From Guillardia theta CCMP2712 (lineage: Eukaryota; Cryptophyceae; Pyrenomonadales; Geminigeraceae), in the NCBI RefSeq assembly GCF_000315625.1, contig NW_005434666.1, forward strand, positions 1,011,806 to 1,075,805: DNA of 64,000 nucleotides, written 5' to 3'. The translations under genes and the position numbers were made by a program. Under the pieces are notes generated by a model that was given only the letters and a program-made list of their open reading frames with translations, ran no database searches and was not told the DNA's origin. Below, in pieces: positions 49,173-58,734 of this stretch; position 1 is the stretch's first letter, and every line of letters starts with the position of its first letter.

Positions 49173-49497
49173 TATGTATTCTGAATGAAGTAATTCGCCT
49201 GGAAAGAGCGTATTGCAAAAACCTGTCACGCTTAGCGAGTGAGCTGCCCTATTGGTGGCACCGTCACATGTTGACCGCCTGCCGCCATTCGGAAGTTCGG
49301 TTGAAGGGACGCCGCCACCCTGATCGGACCAGGGCCGGCCGGGCCGCTCGGCCACTGGCCCCCAGACTGGCCCCCCGGTAGTACTGGCTTCGGCTGAGTG
49401 CCGGGCAAGTTTGAAAGTATGAGGCTGAAATTTCGAAGTGTCTCCTAGAAGTTCTCAAATTTGGCGAAATCTCCAAGTTTCAGGGGTAGACCGCGGC
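49173..49497. repeat. Spacer with GC-rich repeat block
   Basis: About 49260-49400 is GGCCGGCCGGGCC-rich with GCCGCC and ACTGGCCCCC units, like the 34.0 and 47.7 kb blocks. The rest is the presumed 5' flank of the TMEM65 gene. Confidence 0.5.
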
Positions 49498-50686
49498 ATG
49501 GCAATGAGGCGACACTTGTTGCCTGGCATGCGCATGGTTCATCTAAGCAGGAGAACTTCCAATGCCTCTCTGTCCCCTCCTCGCCCTTCTTCTTGCTACC
49601 AATCACATCCCCATGCTCGCTTCCAGGGCACACATCATCACAGTGATCATCGCTGCTATCATATCGCGATGCTGAAACAGTATCCCACCGCAATGTTGTT
49701 GAAACAGAGTTTTGGGGCCGTACTGGAGCAGAAGTTCGTTGGCTGGAGAGATGGTGGTTGGAGGAGGATCAATCAAGAGTCGAAGGGGAGGCGAAGATGG
49801 CATGATATGGAGGATGCAGCGAGGAACATAGAGAACGGAGGTGCTGACAGCGTTGAGATGCTGGTCACTGTTCTATCGGAGGAGTCCAGAGAACAGCTTT
49901 TGAACGAGCTCATGAAAAAGAAGCAAGAACCAAAAGAAGATGTCTTTGAGATGGAAGCAACCAAGATAAGGATGTCAGATTTCAAGCAGTTGGATACGAA
50001 CGCGGATGGGGTGAGGCGCGAGAAGTGTGGAAATGTTTTGACACCTGTTTTCCAGGTGATCGACTCTGAAGAGTTTGAGAATTTCATCAAGTCAAGATCA
50101 GCGCCTCCTGAGGAGCCGAGCATGCAACAACTGTGGCTGGTCGGAACAGCAAGTGCTGTCCCATTTATAGGGTGAGAGAAACTTTCTTGTGCACGATGAC
50201 TGAGGTGTGTGGTGATTAGGTTCGGCTTCATGGACAATGCCATCATGATTCTTGCAGGCGAGATTATTGAGCTGAAGATTGGGGCCATCTTCAGCATATC
50301 AACAATGGCAGCGGCTGCCATCGGGAACTTGATATCCGACGTTGCCGGAGTTGGGATGGGAAGTTATGTGGAGAAGGTTGCAAGGAAGATCGGTTTTAAG
50401 GAGCCGAATCTCTCACCTGAGCAAGTGATACTTGGTGATTGCATGTGCCCCAGTCTCCTCATGCGCTTGTTTACGCAGATGGACCTTAGAAGCACACAGA
50501 TCGCCAGCAATGCCGGAGCAGCATTTGGGGTTTCGTTGGGATGTTTCCTAGGCATGTTTCCTCTCCTGTTCTACTCACATCATGGTTTGTTCGTTCTATT
50601 GATTTTCAGATACTTCTTTCCCTATGTTGAACTTTTTCACAGATGATGATGACAAATGTAAATGTGTGGCTGCTGAAGAAGAATAG
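49498..50686 (+). CDS. TMEM65: TMEM65-family mitochondrial membrane protein with EF-hand
   Basis: The ATG at 49498 opens a basic, Ser/Arg-rich presequence (MAMRRHLLPGMRMVHLSRRT). A helical region (NIENGGADSVEMLVTVLSEE) is followed by a canonical EF-hand loop, DTNADGVIDSEE, formed when the 45-base intron 50011-50055 is removed. The membrane part matches TMEM65 closely: GTASAVPFIGFGFMDNAIMI, ISTMAAAAIGNLISDVAG, GSYVEKVARKIG, NAGAAFGVSLGCFLGMFPLL. A short acidic/Cys tail (DDDDKCKC) ends at TAG 50684. TMEM65 is an inner mitochondrial membrane protein linked to mitochondrial sodium/calcium handling in animals. The EF-hand suggests matrix or intermembrane-space Ca sensing here. Confidence 0.88.
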
Positions 50687-51104
50687 GCGATATTTAGAGA
50701 TTTTTGTTTTTTTCTTTACTACTGTTAAGATTGTGCTCTCCTACTCTTGATGATGATCTGCTTTTGAAACAAATTGTCAAAACAAAGACATCAGAATTGA
50801 CAAAGACATCAGAACTTCCAAGCAGTTCACATGAAAGCGGCATACACCAAATCAAACACTGCATGGATCACTTCAGTGGTATGACATCTGGAACAGCACA
50901 CATGATTACCGGGAGAAAGGGCGAATGAATATTAGGTGTTATCTCTTAGCATGCGTGGAGGATACTTCATCAGCATTATCACGATGCTGCCGAGGACGTG
51001 GTGCTGCCGCACCGCCTGCGGCGCATCCTAGTAGCTTTTGAAGTTCTACCAGGCCGTCTCTCACTTTTCGAGCATGTTTATCAAACAAATCATACGCAAA
51101 ATTT
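50687..51104. other. Convergent 3' spacer
   Basis: 3' flanks of TMEM65 and of the FUBI-eS30 gene. AT-richer sequence with no supported gene. Confidence 0.5.
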
Positions 51105-51638
51105 CTATTCCGTGCGGACGACGCCAGCACGCATCTGCTGAGAGGCGAGGCAGTTGGGGCTCTTCTTGGCAAACTGCGACTCATGTTAGACACCTTGAAA
51201 TCCACCAGCAAAACGCTCACCTGTCCCCCAACTGCGTTAACAAAGCGACGGATGTACTGGATGCGACGCTTGGCACGGCCAGTCTTCTTCTTCTTCTTGT
51301 CCTGTTTCTCTACCTTTGGTGTCTGACCGCGAACCTTACCGGCACGGGCAAGGGAACCGTGCTGCTTTCCTGTGACAAAGCCGTTACCTCATAGCGGCGG
51401 ATCACTCTGATCACTTCTTACCTCCACGAAGGGGAGCGAAAACATCGAGGACGGCAGAGTTTGAGACGTCATAGTCATCAAGTGTGCAAACATCCTCCAA
51501 GATTCTTCCGTTGTAAGAGATCTCAGGGCAAACAATCCCCTTCTCGCTCTGGAGCCTCTGCTTGATGAGCTCGATGCTGTCGCAGGCGTCGCAGTCGACG
51601 GTCTGAGCGCCCGAAGATGTTCGGATGGTAATCTGCAT
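51105..51638 (-). CDS. FAU: FUBI-ribosomal protein eS30 fusion
   Basis: Exon 1 encodes a ubiquitin-like domain ([51 protein letters not shown]) ending LRGG, the processing site. Exon 2 encodes eS30: [45 protein letters not shown]. Exon 3 gives [11 protein letters not shown] and ends at TAG (51105-51107). In animals and many protists FUBI is cleaved from eS30 after Gly-Gly; eS30 then joins the 40S subunit. The start used is the Met that aligns with the ubiquitin fold. An in-frame ATG eight codons upstream (51659) is also possible. The eS30 C-terminus is a little longer than usual. Confidence 0.88.
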
Positions 51639-52180
51639 TCTGACTTGCCTGCTGTACATAATGGTCAAAATGTGATGAAACGAGCAATCAGTTCAAATAT
51701 TAGGTAGGGGATGGTTAATCAAAAAACTATTCTTCTATCCAAATGCAGTCTTCATTCATCTCTTCATACTAAGTGATTTTCATAGGATTTTCTTTCGTTG
51801 ACAGCAATAGGAAGCATTCAAGAGAAGGTGTTCATCCAAATCAACACAACATAGGAAGCATCAAGAATGAACGAACAGAATGTGCAAGAGACCCATCAAA
51901 TCCATGTGTCTCGTTTCCAGCACGAAGGACAGCATGCATGAAGTTTCTAGTAATCATGAGCTACAAGAGAATCACTGGAAATTATTCAGAATTGCCACTC
52001 TTCTCTTCCGCATGGAAATGCCAAATGGAACATGCAGAAATTATCCTAAATGTAAGAAGATACGTTTTGAGTGTATATGCTGATGGTTCTGATCACAACG
52101 AGATGATAAAGAATAATGTGAACACCCACGAAAGGAAACTAGATAAATCGAACTATCCCTCTGTCTTCCTTTCCTGACCG
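51639..52180. other. Spacer with an unassigned plus-strand frame
   Basis: AT-richer sequence. The plus-strand frame 51773-52177 (about 130 codons, ordinary composition, no domain) is not supported by splice or family evidence. Confidence 0.35.
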
Positions 52181-52408
52181 TCATTCCATCTCCTCGTCAT
52201 CGTCATCAAATTCCCTGATGCACATCCAGTCAGGTGAATAGATCCTCGTTGTGTATCCTCCTTGGCATCCCCATGTTCCTCCTCCTGTCCTGATCCTAAT
52301 TTGCATCTGACTCTCGCTGCTCTCCCTTCCAGCCATCATCTTCTCCGTCCATGTTACTTCACATGGTTCTGCATCGCAGCAGCAACTGGCGGCAAGGGGG
52401 TGGGTCAC
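52181..52408 (-). CDS. Possible small gene or last exon, unrecognised
   Basis: A protein-like frame containing VTWTEKMMAGRESSESQMQI, GGTWGCQGGYTTRIYSPDW and an acidic end (REFDDDDEEME). It looks like a terminal exon with an acceptor near 52370, but no upstream exon is visible because the adjoining sequence is G-run repeat. Function unknown. Confidence 0.3.
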   Translation of the reverse strand: MTHPLAASCCCDAEPCEVTWTEKMMAGRESSESQMQIRIRTGGGTWGCQGGYTTRIYSPDWMCIREFDDDDEEME

Positions 52409-52728
52409 CCCTCCGTCTTAGAGGGGTTATGAAGACCGGTATATTTTACCAACATTTCTACGTTCAAGCTGGGGTAAGGTGATCTAAAACCGGGGTGGTC
52501 GAAATATGAGGTCCTTTCCCACCCCTTAGAAACCTGAGGAAGAGACGGGTGGCTAAAAAAAGAGACTCGTGCCCAAGAGTTTTTTTTATCCTCGTGGGGC
52601 CTGAGGAGGATGAGGGCCTGGATGAGGGCATCACCTTGAGTTAGGGGATGAGGGGGATGAAGAGAATTGAGGCGGACACGGGGCCGAAAAAGTAAGGAGG
52701 GGATGAGGGGCTTTTTATACGTGAGGCC
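52409..52728. repeat. G-run rich spacer
   Basis: GAGGGGATGAGGG-type and GGGGTGG units with ACCGG blocks, lying just upstream of the SET-domain gene start. Composition resembles the 57.8 and 63.6 kb tracts. Confidence 0.45.
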
Positions 52729-54705
52729 ATGCGGATCGAGTTAGTGGTAGGGATATGCTTGAGTGCGATGGCGGCGGGTCAGGAGGAGATGAGAGGACCA
52801 TGCCATCGACTGCAAGCAGGGTTTGCTCCGTCAATGCATATCAGGAGAAAGTTCACAAGCCTGCCCCATCGCGAGGAGAATGTTTGCGGGCTGAGGAGCG
52901 TAGGGATGAAGGTCAAGGGCGAGGGTGAGGTCAAGAGACGAGGAATGGAGCAGATGGATCAGGTGGAACTCTGGATGATCGAGAAGAAGGTCAGAGCAGC
53001 AGATCTGGAGCATGCTTTCATTCCTAGGAAGCATGGAGACGTGAGAGGAATAGTTGCCAAGAAAGAGATGCAGCTCGACGAGACGATGGTTCGACTTCCA
53101 CGTGACGCGTAAGCTCCTCACGACCCTGAAGTAGGCCTTGGTTGACTGACTCCCTTCAAATCCAGTGTCTTGTGTGTCAAGGGCAACGAACCTTGTCCCG
53201 ACGATAAGTTGCTTGAATTTTGGAATCGATATGACAAGTGGTACGTGCGACTGGGATTAAAACTTTTGATGGAGCAGAGGAAGGGGAGCAAGAGCGCGAT
53301 CTGGGGATACATCCGACTTCTTCCTGAAGTTGACCAAGTACAGAACTTCCCGTGTGAGTGGGACGAGGAGCTTCTAGACGAGCTCAAGTGCGAGTCAATC
53401 ATCGCGAGCGTGAAGAAACAGAAAAAAGTATGGGCGGAGATGGTACAAGAATTCCCCAAGCTGTGTCCAGGCAGCGACTTTAGCGCGCAAGAGCTTCGAT
53501 GGTCATGGCACATGTAAGAGGACAGGAGATAGATGGAAACCTCGTGAGACTGCATGGCAAACAGGTGCTTGAGCAGAGCCTTTGCGGGCCAGTTCGGTGG
53601 AGGAATGCTCAGCATGGTAGGACACATTCAGTAAGTTTCTCTCCCGTAACTTGTTTGTCCAGATCCCTGTCGTCGGGCTAGTTATCGAGCTGCTTGCAAG
53701 CTTGTACGATGTTACAGCCTCCCACTTCGTTTGTCATCCTTGCTGGCAGGAATCCATCCAAGGATGACTTTGCTTTGCTGCCCATTATTGACTCTTGCAA
53801 CCATGACGGGTGAATGTTTTCTTTCTTGTTTGTAGATGTTCATGTTATCATAGACGGATCAACAAGACAGACTTGGTCTTCAACCCATTGAGCAACGAAC
53901 TGATTCTGCGCAATGGACAAGGAACCTTAAAAGCAGGGTTCGTACCGACAGACAACTCTGCTCTTACACTTTTCCTCTTCTCTGCCTCGCCCCCTTCCTC
54001 GCATGTTGCTTCATATGTGAATGCTGGTGGCAGGGAAGAAGTTCGAATCACCTACGGAACGCTGGACAACGACGAGCTGCTGTAAGCTGAAGTGGTGAGA
54101 GAGTGGTGCTGAAGGTGAGCAGGCAGAGGTTTGGGTTCGTAGAAGACAACTGTCTGCATGACAAGGTGAAGATCGGCATCAACGACATAGCAGAAGCCAT
54201 GCAGGCGAGTCATGCTGAACGAGACATCCTCTGGCGGGTGACGAGTGCAATCAGGTCGAAGGAGGAGGAGAAGCGTTGCAGGAGAGGCTGTTGGAGGCAG
54301 GTCTAGGTTCTGCTTGCCTGGATGAGCTTGTGATAGGAAGGTGCGCGACCTCTCTGCTCCTTTCCTTGCTAAGTTGCTTGCTGAGCAGAAGGGGAGCTGT
54401 AGACAGACCAGCTGAGGTCCAGCTTGCGCTCGGGATTCTCTTCGGTGAAGCTGGCAAGGGGGTATCGAGCTTCGAAAGAGTGTCGTCGGAGGTGCTGGGA
54501 AGGTGAAGGGCTATTGACAAGTCGCACAAGGTGAAGTTTGCGCAGGGTATGCCAGCACGTGCTCTTGGGCAAGTACGCTGTGGGCGACCTCCAGGTCGGA
54601 GCGGGTGGGGATGGTGCCAGCGAGGTGCAGGTCAACCTGGTGAAGGAGTACCGGGAGGCAAGAGCGAGCGTTCTCCGGGAGGCTATCCTAGTGCACAACA
54701 AATGA
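52729..54705 (+). CDS. SET-domain protein-lysine methyltransferase (Rubisco-LSMT/SETD3 class)
   Basis: The ATG at 52729 gives a hydrophobic leader (MRIELVVGICLSAMAAG), possibly an ER signal. The SET region has GDVRGIVAKKEMQLDETM, then a long helical insertion (LLEFWNRYDKWYVRLGLKLL, LPEVDQVQNFPCEWDEELLD, KKQKKVWAEMVQEFPKLC, LRWSWHM). Next come RAFAGQFGGGML, IPVVGLVIELLASL, the SET core LLPIIDSCNHD (Asn-His pair), EVRITYGTLDNDELL and RFGFVEDNCLHDKV. The split SET with an inserted helical subdomain and the C-terminal helical Rubis-subs-bind-like part (VQVNLVKEYREARASVLREA) are characteristic of the LSMT/SETD3/SETD6 class. The substrate is unknown. A plastid or ER location would follow from the leader and is inference. 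The stop TGA is at 54703, only 83 bases from the convergent NAMPT end. Confidence 0.8.
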
Positions 54706-54788
54706 TATTCTGTATTCATCGCACATACTCCTCTTCATCATCATTCGCATGCGTCTGCCTCCCTCGTGACATCCAGCTGACCAGACTC

Positions 54789-57716
54789 TTACACCTTGTG
54801 GCCTCTTGACCTCAGGATGTTGTTGATCTTGGTCTGCAGCTGAGGAGCGATGGGCTTGCCGTTGGGAGGGATCGCTGCCCACTCTCGCCTTACCCGCTCT
54901 CGAACGGTTTCAAAGTCGTCGAAGACCCCTGGAATCGGGCGCTTGTTGTACACGACCTGCAGAAAGTCAGCAAGTCGAGCAAGTTCATGTTGCTCTTATC
55001 CTCCCCACCTTGAGAACAGGCTCCATCCCCTTGCAAGCTGGATCTCCAAGAGGGTAGACCATCGGAGGGGCTCCAGGAGACTCGCGGCAGACGAACAAGC
55101 GTCCTGGCAGAGATGTCTGCGAGGCAGCTTTCAGTCCCTGCCCCATGGAAGCAGAGAGGAGGAGGGGGAGGAGGAGGAGGAGGAGGAGGAGGAGGAGGAG
55201 GAGGAGGAGAAACCTTTGCCGACGATGTCTTGGGAGTCTTCATGACGTCCCGCTCCTCTCCGTTGGCATACACGAGGTGGCTCAACTGTACAGGAGCTCG
55301 TGGGCCGACGATGGAGCAGAGCAGCAAGCAACTTGACGTACCTTGGTGGCAAAAGACATCGTGTCTCTGTTCACTTTCTGGAGCAGGGCTCCTCCCATAC
55401 CGAATGCAACATTCATGGCGGAAAACTTTGCCTCAAGGACGGCGTCAAGAATCTTCTGGACATTCTGAAATGGCAGGAAGAATAAGAAACTCGGCGCACA
55501 CAAACATTCTCAGTCCACTGACCTGGTAGTTGATCCCATCACCCTGGATGACAGCAGCTGAGTTGATAACCTTGAAGCCTTTGGAATTCGTGGTGCAGCC
55601 GAAAGTTTTCTCAGCGGCATACAAACCCTTCATGACAGCCTCAACAGGGTCGCCCGAGTCCGGCCTCAGGACGATTGTTCCACCCTTGGCCACCTTCGCC
55701 TCAGCAACTTTCGGAAGCACTACGTTCAATGCGTTGTCGTAGTCGTAGGAATCCATCACGCAGGCAAAGAGCCCATCGCCGAAATGTTCGATCTCGTTCA
55801 ACATAGCAGCTTCTTCGGATTCCCAGGCCGTCATAACACTTGGGAATCATCGGTTAGATCGAAGCTTGAAGCAAGTGAGGTCTTCACCTGTGCTCCGTCG
55901 CCGGGATGCTTGTTCCCACCGGCTTGCCCCCGTTGAGATGAAACTGAACGTGATAGCACGCAGACATGGTGTCGGACCCTTCGAAGTTGAGCAGGTGGGC
56001 TGATCCTCCGAGAACAGCCTGATTTTGACACTTCAGTTTGACAACCTAGTGGACTTGTTCCTGGTCTTACTTGCTCGACGGATGTGCAGCCTCGGAAACC
56101 GAAATCGTGAAGACGGCTGTCCAGCAACCACATCTAATCCTCGCGTCAATACTTGTCAACAAATAGTGAAGAACTCACCAGTTCATCGTCGACAGACTTC
56201 TTGAAAGATCTTTCGATGAGGTCTCTCGTATATCTCGACAGGGTTGCAACGCATGTGGGGTACCAGATCTGACAAGAAATTTCAGCAGGAGAAGAGCCAG
56301 AGAAATGTCTTGACCATCGTCAGGATCGTTTCGAGATAAGTGCACAGCCTGCTGTACTCCTCTTCTGCCGTGATTATGAAGCATGGAGTGTGAATGTACG
56401 CGACTGTTCCCTAGAAGTGAACGATCAAAGACTGGCAGACGTCATCGACTTCATGCACCTCTGGGAGGGCTTCGATGGTGACCGGGAGGTATCCGTCGTT
56501 CTCGTTGATGAACTTGTAAAAGAGATCTTTTGGGAATGGATAGGGAGTGAAGCCAGCCTTGTGTGTCCTTCCATTCCCGTCAGATTCACACGAACAAATA
56601 GCGGCTTCTCTCACTTGTAAAAAATCTCTGCTGCATCTACATCCGCCTTGCACCATTTGCGATTGACAAAGTTCTCGATGTAATGCCTCATGCCGTAGAA
56701 AACAAACCTATTGTCTTCCATGTTTGGAAAAGGCTCACGAAACTCTCCGTATGCCGACATGCTGATTATGAATTAATGGTCCAAAAGCGCAAGGGAGCTA
56801 TATAGCACCTTTTGCATTCTGGATACATCAGGAAATGTCCAGCCTTGTATGAATCTGTCATCACCGACATGGGGCATTCCAGCGTTCGCAGGCCAGAAAT
56901 CAACTCCAAAGGATACACGTGCCCTACAGCAGACAAATCAGCATAGCAGAGATGTACCCACAGCCAACAATACAAGACAAGACTCACCTGATGTGCCATG
57001 CGACAACCTCAGGCTCAACTTCTTGATTTGCTCGTGGAGCTCAGAGTTCTCTTTCTTGAGAGCCTCATTCTGTTCGCTGATCTCTTTCTCCTGGAAACAC
57101 ATGTCATACGCATTTACAACAGATCGATGCCCCGTGCCCCATTAATCGCACTTTCTCTCTCTCGAAACTGACACACGAAACCATGCTGACACGCCAGATT
57201 GAGTTCTCGTACACTTTTCGAGCGGGATGTTCTATCAGAGTCCTTCTGTTTCTACCTCTCTGTCCCACCACTGACAGCGTTCAAATTCTATCTGTCAGAC
57301 CTCTTGCATGCTTCTACAAGACTGAAGCAGTTTGTACGTAATGGATCCCATCTCCTATGCGTTCAGCTGGAACAACACGATGTTTGACTAGGATCAATGT
57401 CCTCCCAACCAACTCATATCACACCAACTCATATCACACCATGTCTACTTGTGCTACCTATCTAGTATGTCCCCACTCTCCCTTGCACTTTCTGCTTCTG
57501 GGTTCCAAAACACTCAATCCTCTGTATTCGATCATCACAATCGCTTCGAATCTTCTTGCTTCTGCACCTTGACATGCATCTAGAATATCTCCTGATTTTT
57601 CGCATTTATGTCTGACTCACTCCCTCTCCTTCCTCACACATATCGTCTCCCTCCTCATCCTTCTCCTCCTCTCCTCCTCCTCGTGCAGCTGCGCTTACCG
57701 GCCGTCCCGTCGCCAT
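54789..57716 (-). CDS. NAMPT: Nicotinamide phosphoribosyltransferase
   Basis: Condenses nicotinamide with PRPP to give NMN, the rate-limiting step of NAD salvage. The family order is intact: MTDSYKAGHFLMYPE, AYGEFREPFPNMEDNRFVFY, RLHDFGFRGCTSVEQA, GSAHLLNFEGSDT, SIPATEHS, DSYDYDNALN, TIVLRPDSGDPVEAVMKGLY, NSKGFKVINSAAVIQGDGIN, MNVAFGMGGALLQKVNRDTM. These include the PRPP-loop RPDSGDP and the GDG site. The C-terminus RSRGHKV is followed by TAA (54789). Upstream of the conserved core an exon encodes a short coiled coil (EKEISEQNEALKKENSELHE). A phase-0 mini-exon (MATGRP, 57716-57699) with a good donor is the likely start, though the 0.6 kb first intron makes this less sure. A GGA microsatellite sits in an intron (about 55153-55210). 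Confidence 0.85.
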
Positions 57717-58734
57717 CGCTCGTCGTTAACGCCACCCAGACTACCCCCACCCTCTTCCCAGCTGCACACAAATGGGGTTGCAGGAGCAGAATGTGGGGTG
57801 GGTGAAAACAAGTGTGGGTGTTGGGAGCGTGGCTGGGGTGGGGGTGTATTATTTGTACCAACAGCCAATGGAAATTGGGGGGTATATGGAAATTTGGGGT
57901 GAAAAATTTGGGGTGGGGTAGATGACAAATAGTTGACCTAATAGGGTGGTATGTGATTTCCACCGTCCCACCCCCCAACACTGAGAATATAATGTTTTTA
58001 AAGGTAACTTTCAAGAGGGGGTGGGATGTTAGTGAATTGACGACATTGAGGGGTGGGTGGAAGGGTAACATTTTCGGGGGGGTAGTTTTCAGCAAGAGCT
58101 GATGGAAAATGGTAGGGTAGGTGGTAGGGACAGGGTGGTTTATGCTCAAGACGAGGGGTAGGGTGGCATGGAGTGGTGAAGGGCAGGCAACAAGAAAATG
58201 CAGGGAGCCTAGGGGAGGAGGTGAAGGGAAACGAAGGAAGAGGAAGCGAAGGGGAGCGACGTGGAGAACGAGAAGATGTGAAGGGCAAGGAAAAGCTCGA
58301 GGAGGTAGAAAGATCTGAATAGGATGAGAGAGTGGAAGTACGAGGAGTGAAGACTGCTGTGTATTTGTGTCAGGGCATGAAGGCGGCGTAGTGGTTGAGA
58401 ATGGAGGCTTCTTTGTTGCGATGAAGACAAAATCATGTTCAGTCTAGTCCATCGAAACTGGTTAGAGGAAGGAAGTGGAACGAAGGAAATTTCGACAGGA
58501 CAGGTAGACGAATACTGCAAAACAAAATGGAACGACGATTCGGATGTAGGAAAGTTCAGTTGTGAAGTTGCTGAAAAATCTGTCTTATACAGGGAATCTT
58601 TCGGAGCTTTACCTCTTCACTTATTCTCGGTATACCGATAAGATTCAAGTGCTACCAAGAGAGGTGAAAGATAGGATGAATCAGTGAGTTGCTACTTGCC
58701 AGTACCCACCTGCAGTGTCAACATGGCTTGAGCG
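57717..58734. repeat. Divergent spacer with G-run tract
   Basis: From about 57770 to 58165 the plus strand is rich in GGGGTGG, GGTAGGG and ATTTGGGG units, with potential for G-quadruplexes on that strand. The right half (58170-58730) is ordinary or purine-rich and should hold the promoter of the PIP-kinase gene. A small plus-strand frame at 58435-58641 is not supported. Confidence 0.5.
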
